Origin: Candidatus Krumholzibacteriota bacterium
GTDB lineage: Bacteria; Krumholzibacteriota; Krumholzibacteriia; Krumholzibacteriales; Krumholzibacteriaceae
Length of the DNA stretch: 64,000 nucleotides
Assembly: GCA_016932415.1 (NCBI GenBank)
Contig: JAFGCX010000001.1
Coordinates: forward strand, 1 to 64,000
Direction: 5' to 3'
Position numbers and translations under genes: made by a program
The notes under the pieces: model-generated
What the model saw: the letters and a program-made list of their open reading frames with translations, nothing else
Database searches by the model: none
Told to the model about the DNA's origin: nothing
Shown: positions 54,062 to 63,420 of the stretch, one piece after another
Layout of the letters: the number at the start of each line of letters is the position of its first letter
Numbering within the stretch: the first letter of the stretch is position 1

Positions 54062-55003
54062 CTACCTCTTGCTCGGTTCAGGCTGAAGTTCGTCGTAAAG
54101 ATTAATCGCCAGTTCATTCGCCGGATCAGCTTTAAGGATCAACTTCAGATGTTTTATCGCTTCTTCCGCGGAACCCTTTTCATACAATGTCAAAGCTATA
54201 TTCATCCGGGCTTTTAAATATTCCGGGTTGATCTTCAGCGCCGTTTCGAATTCCATCATCGCGTCATCTATCATCCCGGCGTTCGCGTAGGCGATGCCGA
54301 GGAGATTGTGAAGGTCGGGATAGTCGGGATTAAGCGAGAGCGCCTTCTTCATCTCAGCCATAGCCGATTCGTAATCGCCGGACTGGATCGATTCCAGCGC
54401 GATCTGCTTGCTTATCTGCGAGGATGACGGCCTTTCCTCAAGCAATCTGTCAAAGAGGTTCAGGATCTCGTCCTCTTCCTCGTCCGCCTTGACTTTTAGA
54501 ATCAGGGTATTAAGATGGGACTTGAAAAAATTCGGTACCGAGGACAGGCTTTCTCTTAGCTGTTCGATCGTTCTGTTGAAATTACCATCCGAATAGTAGC
54601 TCCTGGCGAGCATTATCCTGGCTTTGAAGTAATTCGGGTTTATCGCCAGAGCCCTTTTAATGCTTTCCCGGGCATTTATCCTGTTTCCACCCGTCTCGTA
54701 CATCATTCCAAGCCGGTAATGGACATCGGCGTACCGAGGCTGGAGCTCTATCGCTTTTTCCAGCTCCCTGGCCGATTCATTGAACTTTCCATCTTTTTCC
54801 AGTTCGATCGAATACTCCATGTACGCTTCGACGATATACATCCTGAGAAGTTCCTGGTCTTTACCTCCGACCTCGCCGTCTTTTCTTGAGAGATGGCTTT
54901 CGAATTCCCTGCAGGCCTTTTTGTATTCACCCTTGTTCAGATATGCAAGTGCTTTTTTAAGATGACTTTTGGGCATAAAACCGGCGAATCCGTCTATAAA
55001 CAT
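54062..55003 (-). CDS. TPR-repeat protein
   Basis: About 313 residues, no signal peptide or membrane segment seen. At least seven TPR units span residues 10-300 (SARELEKAIELQPRYADVH, ARESIKRALAINPNYFKAR, AMAEMKKALSLNPDYPDLH, AMMEFETALKINPEYLKAR). The ATG at 55003 has GAGGT upstream. It leads a three-gene group with the DnaJ-TPR and PQQ genes, which suggests a common assembly or quality-control task; this is an inference. The 222 bases to guaA hold only a short inverted repeat. Confidence 0.8.
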   Translation of the reverse strand: MFIDGFAGFMPKSHLKKALAYLNKGEYKKACREFESHLSRKDGEVGGKDQELLRMYIVEAYMEYSIELEKDGKFNESARELEKAIELQPRYADVHYRLGMMYETGGNRINARESIKRALAINPNYFKARIMLARSYYSDGNFNRTIEQLRESLSSVPNFFKSHLNTLILKVKADEEEDEILNLFDRLLEERPSSSQISKQIALESIQSGDYESAMAEMKKALSLNPDYPDLHNLLGIAYANAGMIDDAMMEFETALKINPEYLKARMNIALTLYEKGSAEEAIKHLKLILKADPANELAINLYDELQPEPSKR

Positions 55004-55225
55004 ACTGTTGACCTCTCGTTGTCTATCCGGCGAGAATGTAATTCCACAAACCCAAAGCCGGTACAAGCAAGTCGCAGGCCAATCATTGAATATCGCTTAA
55101 GTTATTTATCCAGTGGAGAATAGGTGGTGGAATCATCATCCTGAATCAGGATGTTATGCTGGTCTGTATGCGGGTCTCGCAATCAAACTGTTCAAGGCAG
55201 TCGCATTTTGCGATCTGTTCAGGTA

Positions 55226-56779
55226 TCACTCCCATTCAATAGTACTTGGAGGTTTTGAACTTATATCGTATACGACCCTGTTTACGCCGTCTACCTTGTT
55301 GATTATCTCGTTCGAGACGCTCTGCAGAAATTCATGCGGCAACTTTGCCCAGTCCGCAGTCATTCCGTCCGTGCTCGTGACGGCTCTTAAAGCGACGGCA
55401 TTCTGGTAAGTCCTTTCATCCCCCATGACGCCGACGCTCTTTACCGGAAGAAATACCGCGAAAGCCTGCCAGACCTCATCGTACAGGCCATCTCGCTTCA
55501 GACCGTCAATGAATATCCTGTCGACCTGCCGAAGGGTCGCGAGATCTTCTCTCCTGATCTCGCCGGGAATCCTCACTGCCAGTCCCGGGCCGGGAAAGGG
55601 ATGCCTCTTGATCTGGCCGTCAGGAAGCCCAAGGTATCTTCCCACTTCCCTTACCTCGTCTTTGAAAAGCATCGAAAGCGGTTCTATCAGTTCAAACTCC
55701 ATATCATCCGGCAACCCTCCGACATTATGGTGCGACTTGATCGTCTCGGATGGACCCACGGTCGAACGACTCTCGATCACATCGGGATATAAAGTGCCCT
55801 GGGCAAGGAATTTGAATGGGCCGTGTATTTTACTCTGCTGGTCGAAGATATCGATAAAGCAGTTGCCGATGATCTTCCTTTTTTTCTCAGCGTCAGTTAT
55901 TCCTTCCAGCCTGCTTAAAAATTCGTCAGAGGCATCGACGAAGACAAGGTCCGCCGTCAGGTATCCTGAGAGCAGTTTCTGAACTTCCTCGGCTTCCCTG
56001 TCCCTCAGCAGACCGTTGTCTACAAAGACCGGGCAAAGCTGCCTGCCTATCGCCCTGTCGACGAGGGCTGCCATGACCGAACTGTCGACGCCACCGCTTA
56101 CCGCGCAAAGCACTCTCGAATCGCCGACTTTTTCACGGATTTTCGTTATCTCGTAGTCGACATATGATTCAGAGCCCCAGTTCGGGGAACAATGGCATAT
56201 CCTGAAAAGAAAGTTCCTTATGATCTCCTGTCCGAAATCGGTATGATAGACTTCCGGATGGAACTGAAGCCCGAATATCATCCCCGATTCATCCTCCATC
56301 GCGGCGATCGGGCATCCTTCTGATGAAGCAGTCGGGGAAAAACCCTCCGGAAGCGTATTTACCCTTACGCCGTGGCTCATCCATACCTTCTGGCTTTCAG
56401 GCGTCCCCTGAAAAAGGCTTGACCCGGCTCGGACATCTATGACGACAGGCCCGAATTCCCTGTGATCCGATTTTTCAACGACAGCGCCTCTCTCGAGCGA
56501 TATCAGCTGCATCCCGTAACAGACGCCAAGGACGGGGATATTGAGAGAATAAATATCAGCTTTCAGTCCTGGAGCGTCTTTGTCGGCAACGTTGGCAGGC
56601 CCCCCCGACAGGATTATTCCCGCCGGTTTTTCCGACCTGATCTCATCAATCGTCGCCGAGTTCGGCAGAATCCTCGAAAAGACATTCTCAGACCGGATCT
56701 TCCTTGCGATCAGCTGAGTATACTGCGAACCGAAATCAAGTATGACGATCGATTCTCCGCTCCAGTCCGTTTTGTCCAA
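55226..56779 (-). CDS. guaA: GMP synthase (glutamine-hydrolysing)
   Basis: Makes GMP from XMP, glutamine and ATP. 517 residues. The glutamine amidotransferase (1-195) has ILSGGPANV and the nucleophile in GVCYGMQL. The ATP-pyrophosphatase domain has SGGVDSSV (near 230), and the C-terminus ends PPSTIEWE as in the family. The start is TTG, six bases after AGGAG, which overlaps the purH stop. Last gene of purN-purC-purH-guaA. Confidence 0.97.
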   Translation of the reverse strand: MDKTDWSGESIVILDFGSQYTQLIARKIRSENVFSRILPNSATIDEIRSEKPAGIILSGGPANVADKDAPGLKADIYSLNIPVLGVCYGMQLISLERGAVVEKSDHREFGPVVIDVRAGSSLFQGTPESQKVWMSHGVRVNTLPEGFSPTASSEGCPIAAMEDESGMIFGLQFHPEVYHTDFGQEIIRNFLFRICHCSPNWGSESYVDYEITKIREKVGDSRVLCAVSGGVDSSVMAALVDRAIGRQLCPVFVDNGLLRDREAEEVQKLLSGYLTADLVFVDASDEFLSRLEGITDAEKKRKIIGNCFIDIFDQQSKIHGPFKFLAQGTLYPDVIESRSTVGPSETIKSHHNVGGLPDDMEFELIEPLSMLFKDEVREVGRYLGLPDGQIKRHPFPGPGLAVRIPGEIRREDLATLRQVDRIFIDGLKRDGLYDEVWQAFAVFLPVKSVGVMGDERTYQNAVALRAVTSTDGMTADWAKLPHEFLQSVSNEIINKVDGVNRVVYDISSKPPSTIEWE

Positions 56780-56788
56780 ATCATGCTC

Positions 56789-58351
56789 CTAATGTCTGAA
56801 ATGTCTTCTTCCGGTAATGACCATAGCTATACCGAGTTTCTCGGCAGCCTTGATCACTTCATCATCCCTTATCGATCCACCCGGTTGAATGATCGATGTC
56901 ACTCCCGCTTCGGCAAGCTGCTCTACTCCATCCGGAAAGGGGAAAAAGGCGTCCGACCCGGCTGATGTACCCGCAATCTCCATCCCTTCCCTTCGGGCCT
57001 TGTCAACCGCGATCCTGCACGAATCTATCCTGCTCATCTGCCCGGCGCCGACCCCGACAGTCCCTTCCCTGTCGCAGATAACTATCCCGTTGGATTTCAG
57101 GTGCTTGACTATCTTCCATGAGAGGATCAGTGCCTTTTTCTCGTTGTCAGTGGGTTTTCTTGATGTAACGTATTTCATGTCATCGAGTTCGGGAAAACCA
57201 GAGTCGCTTCTCTGGACAAGCAACATATCTCCCGCTTCCCGGCTTGTCCATCCGCCGGTTTCTCTCTCCCACTCAGGCTCGGGAACCGTTATGAGACGCA
57301 GGTTTTTCTTCTTTTTCAATCCCTCAAGAGCGCTGTCGGTGAACCCCTTGGCAAGTATCACTTCGACAAAACCGTCTTTTGACGCGGCAGCGAGATCTTC
57401 GTCTACAACTCCGTTGACCGATACGATCGAACCAAAAGCTGAAAGGGGATCGGTCTTTCTCGCCCTGATAAAACTTTCGTAAACGGAATCGCAGACGGCG
57501 GCGCCGCATGGATTCATATGTTTCAGGACGGCGCAGGAGTTTATTCCAAGGTCGACGCTGAGCAGAAAGGCGGCCCACATATCCTGGATGTTGTTAAAGG
57601 ATAGTTCCTTTCCCTGATGCTGGACAAAGCGGTGAAACTCTCCCTTCGGGTTGTCCGACAGATATAATCCGGCAGGCTGGTGCGGATTCTCTCCATACCT
57701 CAGATCGTTTATCTTTGTGTACACGGAGGTTATCTGCCCGGGAAGCGACCCTTCAGGTTCCAGACCATCGAAGAATGCAGATATTGCCGCGTCGTACGAA
57801 GCGGTATGGTGAAAAGCCTTCGAGGCGAGGCCTCTTCGCAGGTCAAGAGGCAAGGTGCCGTCATTTTTATCAAGCTGTCGGAGGATCTCACCATAGTCGG
57901 ACGGATCGACGACGACCGCGACTGAATGGTAGTTCTTTCCCGCCGAACGTATCAGCGTAGGTCCCCCTATGTCGATCTGTTCGACGATCTCCTTTTCGCC
58001 AAGAGCGGGGTCGGAAACCGCCTCCCTGAACCGGTAGAGATTCACCACTACGAGATCTATAAGTGATATCTCAAGCTCCTTCGCCTGGCTGAGATGTGCA
58101 TCCTTTTCCCGGTCGGCAAGGATCCCTCCGTGGATCTTCGGATGAAGAGTCTTGACACGGCCATCCATGCATTCGGGAAATCCCGTCAGATCGCTGACCC
58201 CAACTACATCTATACCTGCTTTCCTGATGATCCCGGCAGTTCCTCCCGACGCGATTATTTCGATCCCCCTGTCGCTCAGACTCTTCGCGAACGATTCGAT
58301 TCCAGTCTTGTCGGTAACGCTGATCAGTGCCCGTCTGATTTTTCCGGTCAT
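56789..58351 (-). CDS. purH: AICAR transformylase/IMP cyclohydrolase
   Basis: Last two steps of IMP synthesis. 520 residues. The N-terminal MGS-like IMP cyclohydrolase (1-190: RALISVTDKTGIESFA, ASGGTAGIIR) is followed by the formyltransferase domain with KHMNPCGAAV and the C-terminal GSDAFFPFPDGVEQ. Start overlaps the purC stop by one base (TAATG). Confidence 0.97.
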   Translation of the reverse strand: MTGKIRRALISVTDKTGIESFAKSLSDRGIEIIASGGTAGIIRKAGIDVVGVSDLTGFPECMDGRVKTLHPKIHGGILADREKDAHLSQAKELEISLIDLVVVNLYRFREAVSDPALGEKEIVEQIDIGGPTLIRSAGKNYHSVAVVVDPSDYGEILRQLDKNDGTLPLDLRRGLASKAFHHTASYDAAISAFFDGLEPEGSLPGQITSVYTKINDLRYGENPHQPAGLYLSDNPKGEFHRFVQHQGKELSFNNIQDMWAAFLLSVDLGINSCAVLKHMNPCGAAVCDSVYESFIRARKTDPLSAFGSIVSVNGVVDEDLAAASKDGFVEVILAKGFTDSALEGLKKKKNLRLITVPEPEWERETGGWTSREAGDMLLVQRSDSGFPELDDMKYVTSRKPTDNEKKALILSWKIVKHLKSNGIVICDREGTVGVGAGQMSRIDSCRIAVDKARREGMEIAGTSAGSDAFFPFPDGVEQLAEAGVTSIIQPGGSIRDDEVIKAAEKLGIAMVITGRRHFRH

Positions 58352-59259
58352 TAGAAATACCTTTCGATATTCATGTCGGGAAAGAGATTCTTGACAGCCA
58401 TTTTGTAACGTTCTGAAGTCTTTTGTACTATATCGACAGGCAGTTCCGGAGCAGGCGGTTCATGATCCCATCCGCTCTCGTCGAGCCAGTCCCTGACGAA
58501 CTGCTTGTCCAGGCTTCTCTGCTGCCTCCCGGGCTCATATTCTTCTTTCAGCCAGAACCTCGAAGAATCGGGAGTAAGTACTTCATCGATTATCACGATC
58601 TGGTTCCCTACATATCCGAATTCAAATTTTGTGTCGGCGATTATTATCCCGTTTTCGGCGGCGAAAGCGCTTGCCTTTTTGTAGATATCGAGGCTTAAAT
58701 CTTTAAGCTTGATGACAGCTTCCTCTCCGACTATCGCGGCGGCCTTTTCGATGGAGATATTCTCGTCGTGGCCTGAGTCAGCTTTGGTCGATGGGGTAAA
58801 GATTGGTTCGGGAAGCTTCTCTGAAAGCTTTAATCCATCAGGCAGCCTGATTCCGCAGACCTCGCCTGTAGCTGAATATTCCTTCCAGCCGGAACCTGAT
58901 ATATATCCCCGCACTATACATTCGAGGTCTATCCTTTTTGCTTTTTTCACGAGCATCGAGCGGCCTCCGAGCTCACTCTCGAATCGATTGAATGGATCAG
59001 GATATTCTGACACGTCGACTGATATCATGTGGTTTGGAAGGTCCCTGAACCAGTCGAACCACGCCGCCGATATCATGTTCAGCACGGCTCCCTTTCCCGG
59101 GATCGGCGTCGGCAGGATCGAGTCGTACGCCGATATCCTGTCCGATGCTACTATGATAAGCCTGTCGCCGAGATCGAATATATCACGGACTTTCCCCCTG
59201 TATTCAGGCTCGATTTCGTGGAACTCCACCTTTTTACCTTTGTATTTTTCGTCATTCAT
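58351..59259 (-). CDS. purC: SAICAR synthetase
   Basis: Ligates aspartate to CAIR in purine synthesis. 302 residues. GKVRDIFDLGDRLIIVASDRISAYDS, RGYISGSGWKEY and IADTKFEFGY match PurC of the longer type. It overlaps purN by eight bases and purH by one. Confidence 0.96.
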   Translation of the reverse strand: MNDEKYKGKKVEFHEIEPEYRGKVRDIFDLGDRLIIVASDRISAYDSILPTPIPGKGAVLNMISAAWFDWFRDLPNHMISVDVSEYPDPFNRFESELGGRSMLVKKAKRIDLECIVRGYISGSGWKEYSATGEVCGIRLPDGLKLSEKLPEPIFTPSTKADSGHDENISIEKAAAIVGEEAVIKLKDLSLDIYKKASAFAAENGIIIADTKFEFGYVGNQIVIIDEVLTPDSSRFWLKEEYEPGRQQRSLDKQFVRDWLDESGWDHEPPAPELPVDIVQKTSERYKMAVKNLFPDMNIERYF

Positions 59260-59875
59260 CTTTGATTATCACTTTCCTTCCATCGATTCTGATCCTGCCC
59301 TCAGCGAATGCTTTGACCGCTTCCGAATAGGCTAAGTGTTCCTGCGCGAGGATCCTTTCGCTCAGGGATTCACCTGTATCGCTTTCAAGTACCGGAACAG
59401 TCTTCTGAAAAATTATAGGTCCGGTATCGACACCCTTGTCGACAAAATGGACCGTACAGCCGCTTACCTTAACCCCATATTCGATCGCCTGCTTTTGTCC
59501 ATCGAGACCTTTGAAACTGGGCAATATCGAAGGATGGATATTGAGCATCCTGCCGGAGTATTCATCTAGCAGCTTCCCCTTGACGATCCTCATGAATCCC
59601 GCGAGGCAGATCAGTCCAACTCCACGTTCATCGCAGAGCCTGAAGATCGTCTCGCTGCTTTCCCGGCTCATTGATCCCCTGCTACTCCCGCAATTGACAG
59701 TTTCAGAGTCGATTGCGAACCTTTCAGCAATCGCCATAGCTCCGGCATCGGCATTGTCCACAATCAGCAGAGCTATCACCGCTGGAAAATCCGGTGACTG
59801 GCATGAAGTCGCCAGGGCTTCGAAATTGCTTCCTCTTCCCGATGCCATCACTGCTATCTTCAATTTTTCAGCCAT
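59252..59875 (-). CDS. purN: phosphoribosylglycinamide formyltransferase
   Basis: Formylates GAR with 10-formyl-THF. 207 residues. The N-terminal VMASGRGSNFEAL, LAGFMRIV, NIHPSILPSFKG (catalytic His) and the GCTVHFVDKGVDTG motif are all present. ATG preceded by GGTGGG. It leads the purN-purC-purH-guaA operon, with a likely promoter at 59961-59989. Confidence 0.96.
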   Translation of the reverse strand: MAEKLKIAVMASGRGSNFEALATSCQSPDFPAVIALLIVDNADAGAMAIAERFAIDSETVNCGSSRGSMSRESSETIFRLCDERGVGLICLAGFMRIVKGKLLDEYSGRMLNIHPSILPSFKGLDGQKQAIEYGVKVSGCTVHFVDKGVDTGPIIFQKTVPVLESDTGESLSERILAQEHLAYSEAVKAFAEGRIRIDGRKVIIKDE

Positions 59876-59925
59876 ATTCCCACCTTCGGCATCCGCGGAA
59901 TAAGCGATCGGGACGTCATAAATTT

Positions 59926-59944
59926 AAAAAAAGGCCAGCTGGCC
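59926..59944 (-). terminator. hairpin and T-run downstream of comEC, within the purN leader
   Basis: On the minus strand GGCC-AGCT-GGCC (59944-59933) is followed by seven T (59932-59926). It could end comEC transcription. It also lies just after the predicted purN start of transcription, so an attenuator role is possible. The stem is only four pairs. Confidence 0.5.
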
Positions 59945-59960
59945 GGTTAAACACAGTTGC

Positions 59961-59989
59961 ATATTATCCCGCCTTCCATTTCAAGTCAA
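59961..59989 (-). promoter_or_regulatory. promoter for purNCH-guaA
   Basis: On the minus strand TTGACT (59984-59989) and TAATAT (59961-59966) are exactly 17 bases apart, about 86 bases before the purN ATG. The rest of the 216-base gap (to 60091) is AT-rich; no purine riboswitch or PurR box was recognised. Confidence 0.65.
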
Positions 59990-60091
59990 GAATCTATATT
60001 TTAATTATTCGGCGAGTATCATTCAGAACAGCTTAATATAATAGTTTATGTTATTACTTTAATATCTTGTCATAAATAATATTATAAGGTT

Positions 60092-61903
60092 TTATTGTTT
60101 AATGCTGAACGATATCCCCGAATCCTCTACTGAAAGCCTCTCTCCTTTTTTCAGTGGAAACAAAGAAGGCGGCGCTATCTCGATCATGGCGTTATTCCCC
60201 CTTAGAACAATGAAAGAATCGACTGCGGAGACCTTCAGGTCTTCTTTCGACCCCTTTCGCGTCATAGGCCTGATCGTCCCTTCCAAATATGGACTGCAGA
60301 ATATCTCCCGAACCTTCATCCTGCGAAGAAGCAGATCCAATCCCCGCGGATCTGCCAGTGATCCGGGTGTATATATTACGATATCAATCGCCGGCACCCC
60401 CCTTTTCCATAGATCTGTCATATAGCGCTCGGCTGAGCGGAATGTGATCTTTTTTTCAATGATGATCATCCTCTTTTCTCCGAAACACTCGATCACTCCA
60501 TCATCTGCTTTGACCAGCGAGGATCCTCCATGGGATGATGAGAGCGGGTTTATGGCCCTGCCTCCCATCGCTCCGGCTGCCACAGAGAAAGTGAAAGAGA
60601 AGATCGAGAGGATAACGATCCCCTTTTTTCCGCCTGATCTCTTTTTCAATGAAAGGATCAGAAAAATCACTCCCGCGGCAAAGGTGGAGGGCTCGATGCT
60701 TCCTCTGATAATCGCGTGGCGCCCAACGCTGGATAGAAAAGAGGGCGTCTCGGTCATTATCCTGGAAAGGTATCCGATCAGAGGCACAACCGTATACCGG
60801 GAAAGGGCCGGAGGCAGAATTATGAGAAGAAGCCCCAGGTGCAATATTGCCGTTACGGGAAGGATTAGGAGAAGATTCGCCGCGACGGATATCAAGGGGA
60901 TTCTTCCGAAATATTCAAGTATCAATGGAAGGGTAAATATCTGTATCGAAATCGTGATCGTCACTGCCGAAAACAGATATTTTATACAGTTCTTTTTCAT
61001 TACCGCGGGAAGATATCTTTCAGTGATCTGCAGCGCCGGAAAAGCGATAAATGCTATAGCCGATACGGCCATAAAGGAAAGCTGGTATCCCGTGCTCAGT
61101 ATCAATTCCGGTTTTACCGTTAAAAGCAGAAAAGACCCTGTTATCAGGGCATCGTCGAGAGTGCATTTGATCCCTGAATATCTGAATATCCTGAAAGAAG
61201 CGAACAGCGAGAAGGCTCTGAGAAGCGAATGCGGACAGCCAGCAAGGACAACGTAAGCGGCCAGAGCGGTGAAAAGGGCAATTTCCCTGGCCGGCCTCGA
61301 CCTGAGACAGATCCTCAGGATAAATGAGAAGGAGATCGTGATGATACCGAGATGCAGTCCACTCAAAGCGAGAAAATGCGATATCCCGATGAACCGGTAT
61401 TCCTCCAGCAGACTGTATTCGACAGCTCTTCTCTCAGCAAGAAGAAGGGTTCTCAGCAACTGCCTCGCTTTTGTGTCCAGGTGAGGATGATCGATCCTTC
61501 CGCTTAAAATTTTTCTTGCGCGGGATATCGATCGCTCGATCCCGCTGAGTGTTCCGGCATTCTCCAACCATCCATCGGTATCTTTCGATCCCGCTGCCTC
61601 AATGACTTTATCGGCCCTGAATGTTTCTTCCGGTCTCGTATGCCCCGCGGCGGAAAAGAGCGATATGGTATCAGAAGCTGAAAAGACTATCAGTGATGTG
61701 GATGATATGATTATAAAATCTCTCGCGAGCCTCGTCCTGATACCGACTGGTCCCGCCGCCGCGTCGATGGCAAAGAGGATATCTGTAAAAGGCTTTTTCC
61801 TGAATTGATCGATTACTAGTAAAACTGAAAAGTAAAATGCTGATAACGCGCTGCCGGAAAAAAAGATACCGGCAATAAAAAATACGGCCCACCACCTTAC
61901 CAT
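60092..61903 (-). CDS. comEC: ComEC/Rec2-family protein, shortened
   Basis: DNA-uptake channel family. About 603 residues. The competence domain (about 150-420) has FLALSGLHLGIITI and many membrane helices (AAYVVLAGCPHSLLRAF). The N-terminal OB-type domain is short, and the C-terminal metallo-beta-lactamase-like part is only about 140 residues without an HxHxDH motif. Other transformation genes are not in the window. I chose the ATG at 61903, six bases after GGGGAGG. Whether it still transports DNA is unclear. Confidence 0.85.
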   Translation of the reverse strand: MVRWWAVFFIAGIFFSGSALSAFYFSVLLVIDQFRKKPFTDILFAIDAAAGPVGIRTRLARDFIIISSTSLIVFSASDTISLFSAAGHTRPEETFRADKVIEAAGSKDTDGWLENAGTLSGIERSISRARKILSGRIDHPHLDTKARQLLRTLLLAERRAVEYSLLEEYRFIGISHFLALSGLHLGIITISFSFILRICLRSRPAREIALFTALAAYVVLAGCPHSLLRAFSLFASFRIFRYSGIKCTLDDALITGSFLLLTVKPELILSTGYQLSFMAVSAIAFIAFPALQITERYLPAVMKKNCIKYLFSAVTITISIQIFTLPLILEYFGRIPLISVAANLLLILPVTAILHLGLLLIILPPALSRYTVVPLIGYLSRIMTETPSFLSSVGRHAIIRGSIEPSTFAAGVIFLILSLKKRSGGKKGIVILSIFSFTFSVAAGAMGGRAINPLSSSHGGSSLVKADDGVIECFGEKRMIIIEKKITFRSAERYMTDLWKRGVPAIDIVIYTPGSLADPRGLDLLLRRMKVREIFCSPYLEGTIRPMTRKGSKEDLKVSAVDSFIVLRGNNAMIEIAPPSLFPLKKGERLSVEDSGISFSIKQ

Positions 61904-61953
61904 CTTCATCCTCCCCGGCCATATCCAGACAGTTTTTTGTTCTTAAGATTCTT

Positions 61954-63270
61954 CTAGTCCCTTTCCGTGTCTCCCCTGTAAAACCTTATCATATTCTTAC
62001 CCAGTTGCTTTGCTTCAAGAAGCATCTGATCGGCTTTCCTGAAGAGTTCTTTCTCGTTTTCGGCATCCCTGGGATATACGCAACCGCCTATCGAAAGAGT
62101 TATCTTTACGGCTGATCCGTCTTCAAGCTTCATCCTCGTCTTTTCGATGACCTCCCTTATCCTTTCAGCGGTCCTTTCCGCGGCTTCCATGTCAGCGCCA
62201 GGAAGAAGGGCGACAAACTCTTCTCCGCCGAATCTGAAGAAAAGGTCGATTTTTCTAAGATGCCCTCGAACCGTCGTGGCGACTGTCTTCAATACCCGGT
62301 CTCCGATATCGTGCCCGTATAGATCGTTGAAACGCTTGAAATCATCAATATCCATGATAAGGAATCCGAGTGATTTTCTGTTTCGGGACGCTCTTTCCAT
62401 CTCGAGCGAGAGCTGCGACTCATAGAAATTGCGGTTATATACTCCTGTCAGCCTGTCTATCGAGACTCTTTCCTCAAGATGATTGTTGTTTTCGATCAAT
62501 TTTACTATACTCCGGCCAAGGAGGTAGCAGTTATACAGGCTTTCATTTCCGGGATATTCCCTTCCATGGACATCCAGCTGCATCAGGCCGAATCTTCTTC
62601 CGCCCCTCTGGAGGGGGATCAGTACGATATAGATCGATTGGGGATCGGTCTTGAAAAGGTTCTTTTCAGGAGTGATCTCCTCCTTTTTTACTTCCGTGTG
62701 TATCCTTCCATTATTCACCGCTCTTCTGTACGGTGAATCGGATACCAGTTTGTTCCATGATACCAGCCGGATACTGTCGCTTTCCCGGAGACCTGATTTG
62801 GATGATTGATCGAATATGGCGATGCGGGCGTTCAGATCGCTTCTTATGCCTTTTACCATATCGAGAAGGCTTTCCACCCGTTCACTGAGGGTACCGCCTG
62901 ATTCATCAAGTGACATGGAGGATATTATACCCTCAAAGACTGAAGAGACTATGCCCTTTTCCGGTTTTTCGGCCACCGCGTCGAGCGAGACCCATTCAGT
63001 CTCAGCCATTTCAAGAGTATACCTTGCTTTCCCGTCTTTCCGGATATACGACAGGGTTACTCTGCCGCTATCGTGATGAGGCCTGTCTCTCGAGAAATCA
63101 CCGAGAAGGACAAGCTCTTCCATCGCGAGGAAAGCCTCCTTTATCATCTTTGACCTGTCATTGCTGGTCAGGGCGTCGAGTATCCCTTCTATCCTGTTCG
63201 AGGACAGAAGATACCTCGGGATAAGACTGGCAAGAAGATACTGATAATCTTTTTCAAAACGAGGATGCAT
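61954..63270 (-). CDS. diguanylate cyclase (GGDEF domain) with N-terminal sensor region
   Basis: About 438 residues, no membrane segment. The first 230 residues include a GAF-like part (about 140-230, VLIPLQRGGRRFGLMQLDVHG). The GGDEF domain (265-438) has DRLTGVYNRNFYE, GGEEF at 348-352 and the I-site RKID at 339-342, five residues upstream, so it should make c-di-GMP and be inhibited by it. The ATG at 63270 begins the protein; a GTG six codons upstream lacks an SD. A promoter with a perfect TATAAT lies upstream. Confidence 0.9.
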   Translation of the reverse strand: MHPRFEKDYQYLLASLIPRYLLSSNRIEGILDALTSNDRSKMIKEAFLAMEELVLLGDFSRDRPHHDSGRVTLSYIRKDGKARYTLEMAETEWVSLDAVAEKPEKGIVSSVFEGIISSMSLDESGGTLSERVESLLDMVKGIRSDLNARIAIFDQSSKSGLRESDSIRLVSWNKLVSDSPYRRAVNNGRIHTEVKKEEITPEKNLFKTDPQSIYIVLIPLQRGGRRFGLMQLDVHGREYPGNESLYNCYLLGRSIVKLIENNNHLEERVSIDRLTGVYNRNFYESQLSLEMERASRNRKSLGFLIMDIDDFKRFNDLYGHDIGDRVLKTVATTVRGHLRKIDLFFRFGGEEFVALLPGADMEAAERTAERIREVIEKTRMKLEDGSAVKITLSIGGCVYPRDAENEKELFRKADQMLLEAKQLGKNMIRFYRGDTERD

Positions 63271-63317
63271 TATTCTACTCGCAAGCACTGATGTTTTAGC
63301 TAACGTATCCTTTGTTT

Positions 63318-63347
63318 ATTATATCATTAAATCTGACGTTTTTCCAA
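63318..63347 (-). promoter_or_regulatory. promoter for the GGDEF gene
   Basis: On the minus strand TTGGAA (63342-63347) and a perfect TATAAT (63318-63323) are 18 bases apart, about 48 bases before the ATG at 63270. Confidence 0.6.
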
Positions 63348-63366
63348 GAATATCGAAGACCTTTAC

Positions 63367-63395
63367 TTGAATAATACCGGGATATTGGATATATT
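63367..63395 (+). promoter_or_regulatory. promoter for the lytic transglycosylase lipoprotein
   Basis: TTGAAT (63367-63372) and TATATT (63390-63395) are 17 bases apart, 26 bases before the ATG at 63421. It is divergent from the GGDEF gene promoter. Confidence 0.5.
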
Positions 63396-63420
63396 CCCCA
63401 ATAAAGGTGAGGAATCTATT

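Noticed and set aside
55137-55153. CATCCT-GAATC-AGGATG hairpin after guaA
   Set aside because: No T-run follows on the minus strand; may be chance.
60444-61256. 270-codon open frame on the plus strand
   Set aside because: Antisense to the membrane-helix region of comEC.
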